Assembly: GCA_018907035.1 (NCBI GenBank)
Contig: JACCIC010000135.1
Span: forward strand, 1,295,001 to 1,359,000
Reading direction: 5' to 3'
Source of the DNA: Sycobia sp. Sy_11
Taxonomy: Eukaryota; Arthropoda; Insecta; Hymenoptera; Epichrysomallidae
DNA: 64,000 nucleotides
Shown here: piece after piece, positions 1-11,215 of the stretch
How the letters are laid out: the number at the start of each line of letters is the position of its first letter
Position numbering within the stretch: the stretch's first letter is position 1
Program-made: the position numbers and the translations under genes
Notes under the pieces: model-generated
What the model saw: only the letters and a program-made list of their open reading frames with translations
What the model was told of the DNA's origin: nothing
Databases searched by the model: none

Positions 1-45
1 AATAAACGAAAATGAGGTTAAAAATAAACAAAAGGTTAGCAAGTT

Positions 46-165
46 GATGTTGTGGCACCGCAGACTAGGCCACGTGTCGAGTAAATATCTATTAGAATAT
101 GCGAAACGAAACGCGAACTTGTTAAGTCAATCCGATCTGTCGAATTTGACAGAAGTAAGGTTCTA
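46..165 (+). pseudogene. Ty1/copia GAG-pre-integrase remnant
   Basis: The frame beginning near 50 reads L-W-H-R-R-L-G-H-V-S, the hallmark of the GAG-pre-integrase domain that precedes integrase in copia polyproteins. The histidine pair of the zinc-binding segment is visible. A stop at the end of the segment is followed directly by reverse-transcriptase sequence, so the whole integrase core has been deleted. It is the left part of the same copia element as the RT immediately downstream. The 5' end of the element lies outside the window. Confidence 0.75.
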
Positions 166-1045
166 GGTGGGTTTTTAAGAGAAAAATAGACAACCAAGGT
201 AAAATCACCTATAAAGCTAAGCTAGTTATTCGCGGCTTCAAGGATCGAAACGTCTACAATATTCGTGAAACATATGCGCCAGTTTCCAAGTTAATCTTAG
301 TAAGATCATTTCTAGCAATCGCGAATAAATTCGACTTAGCAATCAAACAGCTAGACTTTTATACGGAGATATTGAAGAGAACATTTATTTTAAATTCCCA
401 GAGGGATTGATCTCAGATAGAGCTGGAGAAAACAAAAATATCTTGAAATTAGAAAAATCGCTTTATGGACTCAAAATCAGCCCGAAGCGCTGGAACGTAA
501 AGTTCACCGAGGTTATTAGTAGATTAGGCTTTGAGTATAATAACATGGACCCGTGTCTATTCGTTAAAAACAACGATCAAGGTATAGTAGTAGTTTTGCT
601 CTATGTAGACGACGTACTAATCATGGGAAATTGCGAAAGGGAGCTAGATCGGGTGACAAGTAACTTATCTAAAGAATTTAATATTAAGGAATTTGATTCT
701 CCTAAAGAATTCTTAGGAATTAAGATAGACAGAGATAGAAATCGGAAAATTTTGAAATTAAGTCAGGAGAAATTTATAGAACAAATTATGAAGAGGTTCG
801 GGTTTATAAATGGTAGGACCGTAAATTCACCCATGCCCGTGGCCGACAATACTGATAGGAAACGGAAAGATCGCGAACAAGACTGCGATAGCTATCAGAA
901 CATCCCGAACACGTTTTATAGGGAGATTGTAGGACGGTTATTGTACTTAGCAAATTCACTTTCCCTCCCCCGTAGCTTAGCCACAACTGTTAAGAGAACA
1001 GCGGCCGGACGAGATACAACTACGTATCGAATTACACGTAACTAG
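165..1045 (+). pseudogene. Ty1/copia reverse transcriptase, truncated
   Basis: The conceptual frame opens W-V-F-K-R-K-I-D and continues with the copia RT landmarks Y-K-A-K-L-V-I-R-G-F and E-T-Y-A-P-V-S-K. It then enters a 212-residue open stretch (about 407-1045) with S-L-Y-G-L-K, D-P-C-L-F and the catalytic Y-V-D-D at about 604-615. A frame change occurs near 350. Copia homology ends after the I-V-G-R-L-L-Y-L-A-N motif near 960; the rest of the open frame is unrelated, so the RNase H half and 3' LTR are missing. The RT converts element RNA to DNA in cytoplasmic particles. This copy is non-functional although its YVDD is intact. Family assignment is firm; lineage is not resolved. Confidence 0.88.
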
Positions 1046-2040
1046 GTAAGGTAAAATAGGTTATGAAAGGCGCCCAACAACGTAAAAATAAGTAACATAA
1101 AATAAACATAAAGGAGCAACAGCGAATCAAGATAAGATAAAATTAAACTAAATAAACAATTATCAAATTAAGATAACTAATAAAATAATTATAAGAACAA
1201 TAAATAAATTTTTTTTAGAAAGAGACATTCGAAAATTAAAAATTTCTTTTAATTTTTATTATAAAAATAATTAAAGAAACAATCATAATAATTCTTTTTT
1301 TAGAAACTTTTTCATTTTTCTCTTATAGCACAGGAAATGACGTACTACACAAACGAATGGTCGATCTGAAAATGTGTATATTATGATAACTGCGTGTAAA
1401 TATTATGGATAATATCTACAATAAATAATATGGAAGTGGATAAACAATAAAATTTGAAATAAACAATAAATAAATAAATAATTAGAAAAATTTTCAACAA
1501 GACTAGCAGAAAACGTACTAAATTTTAATTTTATTGTATTTTATAACACTCATATTAAATAAAAATTTTTGTTTTTCATTAAACAAAAACATAAACGATA
1601 ATTTCGATTGAAAGTTTCCGCACGAGAAATTAAAACATAAATTTCGAATAACTACCAAATCTGACATTGAACGTTTTCTTTTGAATATTAAACGTAAATA
1701 CCAAACCTTTTTGGAAATTCAAATCAGATTTTAAAAATTTTTTTTCTCAACGCTTAACCGAATTTCAAAATTTTTTTAAACGATAAATATAAACATCGAA
1801 CGTATGAGGAACACAACTACAACTTAATAGTACGGCAGCAGAAATAAAGTAAATGAATCTGCTTTATTAAAATCAGCTATTTTTATTAATTAATAATAAT
1901 TTATAATCGCTTCGGAAATTTAAAATAAACTGACTTAAATATTTTAATTATAACGAACAATAAATACATGAATAATATAAACTAGAAAAAATGGATCGAC
2001 CTTAAACATCAAAAGCAATGGTCAACGACGAGTAAAGCAG
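1046..2040. other. AT-rich spacer, nothing recognised
   Basis: About 1 kb of A/T-rich sequence with many homopolymer runs, between the copia relic and the gypsy gag. No open frame of note, no clear LTR and no terminal repeat was seen. It may contain eroded LTR material of either neighbour. Confidence 0.5.
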
Positions 2041-3735
2041 GCTAAATGGCTTTTTCGCAGCAATGCAAAAAGATGCTTTACTCCGCGAAATAGAACAACG
2101 ACATCTACAATTCGACGAGAATTGGACAATACTAAGAGATAGGCTAATCCATTTTGAACTAGGACGCCTTTTTGGACCAAATGATGCCGACTGGGATTTT
2201 GATAAGGATAATATTCCCGAAATTGATCACCCAGATCTCACTGAGATCTCAGAAGCACTCAGTTTGACAGGACTCGAGCAGGATCGCGACAAACCAAAAA
2301 CAGCAGCAATACACGAGCAGCAACAAAATCAAACGACGAAAGATTGTAGGACAGAACGATGATGTACTGTCAATATAGCACATATAGGAGCTACACCTCC
2401 GAACACTGTTCTAATTTCAAGATACCCTGCTACACCATGGCCACACCACCGGCGCACAGTACAGATATAATGGGAAACAATGATATTTCCTCAGCACCTA
2501 CTGCCTCGTGGCAATATCCGCCAGGCGCATGGCCATACGTGCATCCGGCGTTTTTCAGCATTATATCGCTACGCCGCATCCAGGAGGGATAAATGCAACA
2601 CAATTGGTTGACGATAGTCAATACCGATACAGAACCTTCATGAATGATCGATCGTACACCCGATCAACAGATGACACTTATTAAAAAGAAATTAGAGCAG
2701 GCCAACTGCTTAGATAGTGGAAAGTTAAACTTTCCGAAGCTACACGTGAAACGTAGAGGAGTTCATTGACAGACTTGAAGAGACATTCGAAAGTCTAGAT
2801 ATCCCAGATAAAATTAATACCAGGAATAATCTGCGGAGCAGCGAGGATATGGGCAAAGCTGATCCATAAAAAATGGAGAAATTTAGAAAATATCAAAACA
2901 GTTTTCCGCCGGCAATTTCTGACAATAGACTATGCGCTGCGACTTGAAGAAGAGTTAAGGGACAGGACGCAAGGGTCGAAAGAACCCATTGTCTCCTACC
3001 TTCGAGGTATGTGAGTGCTGATCGACAAAATGTCACCAGAACTTCCTACGGAGACACAGCTCGATAGGATTTATGGGAACCTCAATCCCGAATACATCGA
3101 CAAAATAAATCGCAGCGACTTCAAATCGATAGATGAACTGCAATTACTTGGTCAGTAACTTGAACTAAAGAAAGAGTTGAAACACCTATACAAGGAACTC
3201 CCACCCGTCGTGAAATGTATGGTCAGTACAGCAGCGTGCTCGCCGTCTGAAAGAGCTAGCAGACGTTCTAGGCTAGTAGCACTTGATGCAAAAAGACAAG
3301 TGCCAACAATAGAGCCATCTGCACCAGTAGTAAACCAGACAAACGTAAAAACAAACTTCTGCGATAAACGAAAAGACTCACGTCGGACCTACAGCTCGAC
3401 AATATCATATTCACAAGGCACTTCGCCCCAGAGGAGCGAACGAAACATGAGTCGGCGACGAAGCCTGTTACCAACACCACCGTCCAGAGTACATTAACCA
3501 TCATCTATCAGTAATAAACAATTTTCACCGCAGAGGCAATCAAGAAACCCCTCCCCCAACGACATCTATCGGAGCCCATCTCGAAACCAAACACTACCTC
3601 GATATTACGACGATCGAAATCAAACATCACCTCGATATTATGATAATCGAGATCGAACAACGCCTCGATACCAAGAGGATCAAGACTGGTACTCACGACC
3701 ACGAACACTAAATATATATATACTCGCCTACCATA
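2041..3735 (+). pseudogene. Ty3/gypsy gag, degraded
   Basis: Gag would form the particle of a gypsy-type retrotransposon. The first open stretch (2063-2362, acidic, starting at an ATG) is followed by a frame change into 2359-2592. A retrotransposon-gag-like helical block then covers about 2750-3190, with E-E-F-I-D-R-L-E-E-T-F, the F-R-R-Q-F block and E-P-I-V-S-Y-L-R-G-M interrupted by stops and frame changes. The C-terminal part (3177-3497 and beyond) is basic and serine/arginine rich and ends in short tandem repeats. No CCHC knuckle is visible, as in some insect gypsy lineages. It shares orientation with the integrase downstream; the intervening protease, RT and RNase H (usually about 2.5 kb) are deleted. 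Assignment to gag rests on position and composition more than on motifs. Confidence 0.65.
3587..3695 (+). repeat. Three tandem gag-tail repeats
   Basis: Three consecutive units of about 36 bases encode variants of P-R-Y-Y-D-x-R-x-x-T (the third begins P-R-Y-Q). The DNA motif CCTCGATA recurs at about 3597, 3633 and 3663. It sits at the C-terminal end of the gag remnant, just before the deletion junction with integrase. The basic aromatic repeats could have served for nucleic-acid binding in place of a zinc knuckle; that is inference. Confidence 0.7.
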
Positions 3736-3775
3736 TGGGCTGACTAACTCCCCAGCTAATTTTATATATCCATAC

Positions 3776-5010
3776 AACGAGGTGTGGACCTCATATTTGG
3801 GCGAAATCCAGAATCATCCAGAAAATCACCCAGACTCGACAGTCAGAGGCGATCGAATGTATAAACACCACCCAAATACATTTTCAAATGCTATTGGCGA
3901 AAGCCCTGACAATTGGAAACTTCTAATACCAGTTAAAGACAGAGAAAGGGTGTTATACGAGTGCCATAACACCCCTACGTCAGGGAACTTCGGTATAGAC
4001 AAAACAGTACATAAAACAAGCTAACTGTTCTACTGGCCCGGAATCAGAAGGGATGTTTACAAGTACATAAAACACTGCCCAGAGTGCCAAATATATAAGG
4101 TTTCACAAAGAGCACCGGCCCGCCTAATGACCCAAAGAAATGTTAAAGACCCTTGGACTTTTGTGGCAGCAGATATCATGGGACCCTTTCCGGCCAGTAA
4201 AGGCCAACATCGATACCTGTTGATTTTCGAAGACTTATTTACTAAGTACATCGAAATCAGATCGTTAAGAAAAACCACTGGTCAGACGATTGCCAAGTCG
4301 CTTGAAGAACTGGCAATTTTCAAATGGGGATGTCCATAATTTTTAATCACAGATAGCGGCACAGAGTTTGCTAACCATTTGCTTAAAAACCAATTGGCTG
4401 AACTAGGCATTATTCACTAGTTCGTAGCACCATACCATGCACAGGCGAATCCTGTCGAACGGGTAAATCGAACCATAAAAACGATAATTTCCATCTTCAT
4501 CAAACACGACCACAAGGACTGGAACCTACATCTGTCCGAATTCGCGTTTGCCGTAAACACCTCGGTACACGCAAGTTCCCAAGCATCGCCGGCATTCGTT
4601 AATTTTGGGCGAAACCCCAGAGAAATGCCGACGTATAGACATACTCATGGGTAGACTCAACAAATACAGTCTTTAATATCTGCAGACTGGCTTGACCGAG
4701 TAAAAAGACTATCAGCAATCCATCAGCTGTTTAGAACAAACCTATATACGGCCAGCAGTAAACAAGCTAAATATTACAATCAAGGCCGACGACATGAAAC
4801 TTTCCAAGTTAACGACATGATTTGTCGATTCAACCATGTTTTATCATCGGGTCCCGACACATTTTCGGTAAAACTAGCGCCGAAATACATGGCCCCATGT
4901 CGTATCATCAGAAAAGTTTCTCCCGTCGTGTTTGAACTAAGAGACATAAACAACGGGAAAGAAATGAGGGCCCACGTTTCTGATATTGAAAGATATCACC
5001 TCCTAACATC
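3776..5010 (+). pseudogene. Ty3/gypsy integrase with four in-frame stops
   Basis: One continuous frame (3782 onward) carries a whole gypsy integrase: the H/H...C-P-E-C zinc-binding part (about 3960-4090), the catalytic core with D in A-A-D-I-M-G-P-F (about 4170), D in I-T-D-S-G-T-E-F (about 4350) and E in A-N-P-V-E-R-V-N-R (about 4460), then the C-terminal R-I-I-R-K-V-S-P-V-V-F-E-L region ending near 5000. Stops TAA 4022-4024, TAA 4337-4339, TAG 4418-4420 and TAG 4652-4654 interrupt it, with no frameshift between them. Integrase would insert the cDNA into chromosomes. The D-D-E triad is preserved but the product cannot be made. Beyond about 5000 an open frame continues without recognisable domains and meets the opposite-strand gypsy copy. 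Confidence 0.9.
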
Positions 5011-5129
5011 ACTCCTGCTTCTTCGACAGGTGCCACAAGTAACAAGGCTAAACATGCAGAGAGGCATAGACAGAGGCAGAGGACTACATAGGTTGATAGC
5101 GACCGAAGAGTTGCGCAGACCTGGGGAAG

Positions 5130-6974
5130 CGATTACACCCATAGGCCTAAGCTTCGATAACGAAGTAGCGAGAGGATTAGCCTTATTGAACGCGACTGAA
5201 TCGGCAATGCAAACACGTCCGAGTACTTCCAAGCTAAACACGTCCCTCGAAATGTGCGCCCTAATAGAAACCGGTGGGGAGTTTGCGCAAACATCCATCT
5301 TTTGCAAACACATTGAAGATTCATACGAGACTTTTTTAGAATGAATAGGATTTTTAGACAAAGTATCAGCATTGGCTTTATACGACCGGCTTTGTATATT
5401 ATTTGAAAGTTGTATTCCTTGAGACGCATCTGCTAACGAATCAATTCAGAAGATGGTTTTGTTGGTTATTCAACCATATAAGTGGACGATGGTCAGTGAC
5501 TAGAGTAAATTTTCTATCATAAATATATGGTCTAAACTGTTCCACTCCAACAATTATGACCAATAATTCCTTTTCTGTTGTGGAATAATTCTTCTCAGGT
5601 TTTCCAAGTAAGCAGGATGCATATGCAATAAATTTCCAATCGCACCTTGACTTAAAATTAAACCCATTACATAATCAGAAGCATCTATAGTGACGATGAA
5701 CCCTTTCTCCAAATCTGGATATTGTAAAATTGGTGGATGCGTCAAGATATTTTTTAAAATTTCGAAAGCCTCTTACTTATTTCGGCATCATTAAAAATTC
5801 TGATCTTTTTTAAGTATGTTATATAAGGGTTTAGCTTTTTGAGCCAGATCTTTTATAAATCTCCTATAGTAACCTACTAGCCCTTATTTTTAGGACTGGG
5901 GAAATGCTGTACTGCTTATACCTTTTTGAGATCGGGTTCTACTTCGTTTACAGATCATCTATAGTCTAAATAAATTATAAGAATTTATCAGGTTTCAAGG
6001 TAAGTTTACTTTTTTTTAATATGTAAAAAAAATTTCTAATATCTACAAATGTTTATTTAAATTTTCAGAAAAAATTATTGTGTCGTCCATAAATATAAGC
6101 ATTTCTGAATTTCATAGACTTGAACAGATTTTATTCATCATTTTCTGATTAATTGCAAGGCTTGTGTAAAGGCCCTTTGGCATATGATTAAATTCCCAGG
6201 GACCAAAAGGTGTTGAAAATGCAGTCAGCTGTTTTGAAGAAGAATCTAATGGAACTTGATGGAATCCCAAAACTGATTCTAAGGTAGAGAAATATTTTGC
6301 TTTTCCTAATTGATCTACAATGTCCGCAATATTAGATAACGGGTATGAAATATTTAGTCGTCCATAAATATAAGCATTTCTGAATTTCATAGACTTGAAC
6401 AGATTTTATTCATCATTTTCTGATTAATTGCAAGGCTTGTGTAAAGGCCCTTTGGCATATGAATAAACTCCCAGGGACCAAAAGGTGTTGAAAATGCAGT
6501 CAGCTATTTTGAAGAAGAATCTAATGGAACTTGATGGAATCGCAAAACTGATTCTAAGGTAGAGAAATATTTTGCTTTTCCTAATTGATCTACAATGTCC
6601 GCAATATTAGATAACGGGTATGAAATATTTACTACCTTTTCATTGAGTGCCCTATAATCGATTATTAATTTCCAATTAATTTTCCAGAGCTATCTGCTTT
6701 TTTGGGGACTAGAAAACATGGAGAATTCCATTACGTAATTAAAGGCTGTATAATGTCTTTATCGAGCATTTTTACCTGTCTTTCTATTTCTATTCTGTGG
6801 GTTTGTGAGTATCTGAATTGCCTTTTATTAATTGATATGTTCTCCGATAATTCTACTATATACCTCATGATATCGGTTGTCTGTAATTTATCCCCAGGAA
6901 TGTAAAATTGGAAAGGGAATGTATACTAAATTTACTAATTTGTCCATTTCTTCGGTATTAAAATAATTTGTGTA
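5130..6974 (-). pseudogene. Ty3/gypsy reverse transcriptase-RNase H
   Basis: Reading right to left on the minus strand: E-E-M-D-K-L near 6950, the RT entry block W-N-S-P-C-F-L-V-P-K-K-A-D near 6720, I-I-D-Y-R-A-L-N-E-K near 6650, the G-F-H-Q-V-P-L-D and F-S-T-P-F-G-P-W-E-F blocks (present twice), an F-M-D-D in place of Y-x-D-D near 6075-6095, RNase H start I-D-A-S-D-Y near 5685, and V-T-D-H-R-P-L-I-W near 5480. It ends in the N-A-D-x-L-S-K-N-P linker near 5345. There are several frameshifts and stops. It has no integrase: it runs into the plus-strand gypsy near 5000-5130. Its upstream half lies at 36.28-38.2 kb, because both copies break at the same codons. That pairing is an inference from sequence continuity. 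Confidence 0.85.
6082..6631 (-). repeat. 275-bp tandem duplication inside gypsy RT
   Basis: Positions 6082-6356 and 6357-6631 are two head-to-tail copies of the RT palm segment, differing at only a handful of positions (for example near 6231/6506 and 6260/6535). The second junction (TTTAG/TCGTCC) is abrupt. The high identity means the duplication is much younger than the decay of the gypsy element around it. Confidence 0.95.
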
Positions 6975-6989
6975 AAAATTCTTTAAAAT

Positions 6990-7265
6990 ACTTTAATTGT
7001 GCTTTTGTTGACTGCTTATATACAAATTAATAAATATTTTCATTGGTCTTACAGTTCAATTAAATCAATCGAAAATAATACGTAATAATATCAATATATA
7101 TTTATATTATTATTAATACATCAATCTACAAAAACAATAAAAATATAAAAATTAAAAATAAAAATTAAAAATTATAATTACAGTCAGACCGTCCTTATAT
7201 AAAATCACCCTCGTAGACTAATCCGAAAATAAAAATATTAACTGAAAAAAAAATTATTTTAGTAA
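6990..7265. repeat. Terminal repeat (type A) of the virus-like element
   Basis: Starts at the gypsy break (AAAATTCTTTAAAAT at 6975-6989) and contains ATAAATATTTTCATTGG (about 7029), TCTTACAG, and the conserved block CAGTCAGACCGTCCTT near 7181 followed by a purine-rich CACCC-TCGTAGA motif. The same blocks recur at 35.9-36.27 kb, at 43.1-43.2 kb and, with a different middle part (type B), at 35.19-35.61 kb and 57.9-58.12 kb. At 57.9 kb the repeat caps a PLA2-like gene, and here too the sequence continues into the start of that gene. Confidence 0.75.
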
Positions 7266-7375
7266 AGTGCAATCTGACTGTCCCCACCACACTTACCTAA
7301 TTCAAGACGTAGTCCAACGTTTCAAACTCGCTACGGCTCCTCAGCAGAGACTAAACTAAACCTTATATTCTAATC
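7266..7375 (+). pseudogene. PLA2-like gene, 5' fragment
   Basis: Directly after the terminal repeat, the frame at about 7305-7360 reads R-Y-G-S-S-A-E-T-K-L. This matches R-Y-G-S-C-S-G-T-K-L at the start of the better preserved PLA2-like gene at 57,451-57,885. The DNA before it (CCACCACACTTACC, then GTCCAACGTTTC) also matches that copy. Only about 30 codons remain before the sequence passes into a Penelope-like fragment. The gene ran rightward, into the 29-kb insert. Confidence 0.6.
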
Positions 7376-7435
7376 TATATATACCTTATCCCCAATACCA
7401 AATGTGGTAAATTAAATATAAAATCCCCCTCTATA

Positions 7436-8195
7436 CAAAATGTTCAAAACCAATCAATTTAATAAGGAATGATAAATGTTATCTAATTTACTAGACTCTC
7501 ACATTAAATTCACATTATTTTGATTCTTGGAAATGTGAATACTTTCAAGACTCTCCCTTTTATACTTATTATTAATACCATGCTCTAAAATATCCACATT
7601 CACAAAATCAAAAGAATGTAAAAATTTTAAACAATGCTCTTTTAACCCGGAAGTAATATGTAAATTACGTAAACTATATTTATGTTCATAAATTCTCTTT
7701 TTTAAATATCTACTGTTTGTCCAATGTAGTATTTATTACAAACCGTACAATAAATTTTGTAAACAACTGCAGATTTTAAACATAGATCATCCTTATCTTT
7801 GCAATTATTAAACAACTTACTTAAATTATTGCTATTTTTAAAAAAAATTTGAATTTTATATTTCCGAAAATTTCTTTTAATTCTTTCAGATAACCCTCTA
7901 ACATATAGTAAGACAGTAATTTTGCCTTTGTTAACCTAAACTCGTGCAGTATGTCTATTTTCAGTATTATAAATGCCAAACAATCTCTCTGCAATTAATT
8001 TATCAATAAATTTATTTGACTATCCATTATTAATGGAACTTTCCCTTACAATCTGCAATTCTCTCTAAAATCCTTATGTGACAATTTGATTGCTCTGTCA
8101 ATGACACCTTTCAGTGTTCCAATTTTGTTTCCGAATTGGTAGTGTGAATTAAAATGTAAAAACCTACCTGACCAAGTAGGTTTTTTATATCAATT
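7436..8195 (-). pseudogene. Penelope-like element, RT tail and GIY-YIG endonuclease
   Basis: Minus-strand translation gives the conserved Penelope thumb/linker blocks F-G-N-K-I-G-T-L-K-G-V-I-D-R-A-I-K-L-S (about 8070-8130), L-S-E-R-I-K-R-N-F-R-K-Y (about 7870), F-K-N-S-N-N-L-S, then the endonuclease V-V-Y-K-I-Y-C-T-V-C-N-K-Y-Y-I-G-Q-T (about 7715-7770), whose Y and Y-I-G residues are the GIY-YIG signature. It continues to K-E-H-C and a C-terminal tail ending near 7440. At least two frameshifts and a stop occur in the 7.9-8.1 kb part. The fragment is 5'-truncated, as usual for these elements: most of the RT is absent. The endonuclease would nick the target before reverse transcription. Confidence 0.8.
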
Positions 8196-8600
8196 AAACT
8201 TCACTTTTTATTATTATTATAATACATGAAATATAATTTTAAAACAGTTTACATTTAGAAATATAATGTTAATATCTAGGATAACTTAAAAACTAGGAAA
8301 TTTAAAAATAAAGTCGTTTCACTGAACAGAAAAACTACCAGTCCTACCATGCTGGATTCCTTTTGAGGTAGAAGGGTATGTATTCGTGTGAGAAGGACAA
8401 CAAACTATAGCATGTTATAAAATCTGAGCAAATTAGTTTCAAGCTCTTTAGAGAAATTAAATTAACTGATTATTTAAACCGAAATTAATTGATCAATTGA
8501 AAATCTGCTTATTGCACAGGTTTTCGTGATGGAGGAAACATATGCATGTAGCTGTATTGAAATATGTTGGCAGAACTTTATTATGCAGATGAATTTATTT

Positions 8601-8645
<45 letters not shown>

Positions 8646-9164
8646 AAAGTCCTTTACAGCAATGCCTCTTAGCAATACCCTTTCTATGAGTTGAAAAAAT
8701 GCATGATGTATCTTGCATTCTTATATAATTCGAAAATGTTTATTTTTCTCAACAATTTTACAAATAACTCTGAACATTTATTAAAGTAAGCAATATTTTC
8801 GCCTACTTAAAATACGGGAAATTTGAACATTATTAGTTTCGAATTTTGCGTTGGAATCGGTTTCGCAATTGGATCATACATCTCAGAGGCGCAGCTTCAA
8901 CTCTTTCGCACCTGCAAATGAATCGCCGAAAAATACAGACAGCGCTCCTGTTTTAACTTTTTCCTTTTCATCTTTTACAATCATTCAAGATTTTAAATGA
9001 TCGAAATATACTATACGCTGAAAATTTCTCCGCATAGATATTTATTTCATGGATTAGTCTCCGCCTACTTTTATTACCTTCCGAGACACAACTGAACGTT
9101 TGAGTTTAGCGTTATTCAAGCGTAATAAACCAATTTATTAGTATAAGATATATAACATTAAATT
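8196..9164. other. AT-rich spacer with (TA)n at 8604-8637
   Basis: No gene or terminal repeat was recognised. It contains one (TA)n microsatellite of about 34 bases. The sequence AACCTAC-8 nt-GTAGGTT near 8160-8181 at its left edge is a short hairpin inside the Penelope fragment. Confidence 0.5.
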
Positions 9165-9700
9165 AGATGAAACATGGCTTCGTCACTATCCTTCAAAGTG
9201 TAATCGATATTTTGCTGAGTGAACTGAACATTATAAACCGAATCTAAATCGTGGAATGACGCAAGAATAGGCTGGCAAGGTTATAGTTTCATTATTTGAA
9301 TTGTGCGTGGTGCAATATTCATAATCTACGTTGGGAAGAGAAATGCCGTCAATTATTACATAGCGTTGTTGGGGCGTTGGAAACAATAAATCAAGAAAAA
9401 ATGGCCTCATCTAAAGAAAAAAAGTTTGTTTCATGAAGACAATGCACTGTGTCACAAATTAATGAAAATGATGGTCAAATTATATGAATTAGGCTACGAA
9501 CTGCTTTCCCATTCATCATGTTCTCTAGATCTGGATTCAACTGACTTTTTCTTGTTTGCACACTGATAAAGAGGTAATCACGGAAACTAAGGCTTACTTC
9601 TGAGTCTAAAGATAAATTCTACTTTCAAAATGGTATCGTAAAATTGTATGATCGCTATAATCATATCACCCTGGAGGGCACCTATATTGAATAATAAAAT
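9165..9700 (+). pseudogene. Mariner transposase relic M1
   Basis: The frames contain D-E-T-W-L-R-H-Y (first catalytic aspartate region, about 9170), F-H-E-D-N-A-L-C-H (second, about 9430) and S-x-D-L-D-S-T-D-F-F-L-F (third, about 9525-9555). These are the three landmarks of a DD34D mariner transposase, broken by many stops and frameshifts. Neither the N-terminal DNA-binding half nor terminal inverted repeats could be found. Old, inactive copy. Confidence 0.75.
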
Positions 9701-10940
9701 CCAATTATACCAAGGAAAAGCTTTTTATTATGTTAGACTACTTGCTCCTGCTCGTGGGACTAGTATCGGCCCAGAATAAAGTTTTTGAGTAATTCTTAAA
9801 ATAGAAGCTATTAATTCGTCTAAATTTTCTGAAATTACTTTAAATAAAAATTGCTTGCTGAATATTTAATAAGTCTTAATTTAGTCAAATGATCTTTTTA
9901 AAAGTGTAATCAGAACTTACAAGTTTAAGATTTGTATCCGATGAATATCCAGTAAAAAATATTATACCGCCTTCATACGACAAACATCTTAACTTTTCTG
10001 CATTCAATAACTGCTTTCACTGATTGTTATAGCAGGTACCTCATTATGAGAAAACTATTTTTGTACTACAAAAAAATAAATGCGACCTACAAATGATTCA
10101 CCTTTTCTGCATTGACAAGTAAAACAGTATGCTTTCGAAAAAAAACTCTATCAAATGGAATGTTATTAGTTTCAATATTTTGACGAATTCTCACTTGCAG
10201 ACAGAGTTGGATTAGTCAAAGTCTTTCAACTTCCAGCAATGAAATGAAAATTTGATAAAAAATTTTATATGTATTAACTACACACTAAAGTTCAGTTGGA
10301 GAAAATTCGTTTTATTTATTTGCTAATTGTGTGGTTAACAAAGTCTTTTTTCTAAAATATAATCTAGTAGTAGCTTATTTCGCCTATAATCACGAAATTT
10401 CTTTTTTCTTTTAAAAACTATGACATATAATTAATTTAAAAAAAAATTAATTAGAATATATTATTTGTGCATTGGTACTAATTTTACTAATATTTTATAT
10501 TTACAATATATGCAAGTACAAACTTTTATCTTTTTGCCTGACGGTTAAGCATTCAAAATTTAATTAGTTGTTTCCAAAAGTCTCTAAAGAAAGAAATGCG
10601 TGGACACTTATTTGACTAAGTAAAAGTGTTAAAAATATATTTTTTTATAAAAGTTAGCAACCATGATATTATTGGTTACATCAAAAATTACACAAGAACA
10701 ATATACTTAAGATAATAAAAGAGTTTGCTTATGGAATATAGCCGTCTATATTCAAACTGCACAGAACGTACATATTTTTTATATTAATAGATAAAAAAAT
10801 TATAGTGAGTCGATATGAAATACTTCTGAGTCTTAAATATCCATCCATACTAAATACCAATCTCCATACTTGTAACTATTTTCGTTAACTATTAATTTTT
10901 TCAATTCCATATATACTTATCATAATACAAAAAAAATAAT
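9701..10940. other. AT-rich spacer, nothing recognised
   Basis: About 1.2 kb with scattered homopolymers and no credible open frame, repeat or RNA gene. Confidence 0.5.
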
Positions 10941-10944
10941 GAAT

Positions 10945-11215
10945 TAAAAATTGAACGTCTTTGTCTTCGTTCATACTGTTGAAAAGTTTCGAGGCGATCC
11001 AATCATCCACAAATTCTTGCACTTCTTGAACATGTCGGAAGTGCGTATCAACGAGGTCGTGCTGCACCGATCTGAGTAGGTGGTAATCAAAAGGCGTTAT
11101 GTTTGGTGAGTAAGCTGGGTGCGGCAACACTTCCCATTCAAGCTCTAACAGGATATTTTCGACGGCTGTCGTAACTTGTAACCGTCTTGGTCGGCGGTTT
11201 CCGCACGTTAAAACC
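10945..11215 (-). pseudogene. Mariner transposase C-terminal fragment M2
   Basis: Minus-strand frame (within 10,885-11,244) reads L-E-W-E-V-L-P-H-P-A-Y-S-P-N-I-T-P-F-D-Y-H-L-L-R-S. This corresponds to the end of a mauritiana-type mariner catalytic domain, followed by F-V-D-D-W-I-A-S-K. The third aspartate (F-D-Y-H) is kept; the position of the second (normally H-D-N-A-R-P-H) reads G-N-R-R-P-R, so the triad is broken. Upstream (higher coordinates) the sequence switches abruptly into GC-rich DNA. Lineage close to that of the intact mariner at 51.3 kb, but clearly diverged. Confidence 0.8.

Noticed and set aside
4817..5344. 175-codon ORF taken as a single protein
   Set aside because: Only its first part (to about 5000) is the integrase C-terminus; the rest has no domain and overlaps the opposite-strand gypsy linker.
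8155..8185. Hairpin AACCTAC-8 nt-GTAGGTT plus T-run resembling a bacterial terminator
   Set aside because: The window is eukaryotic; the hairpin lies within Penelope coding sequence.
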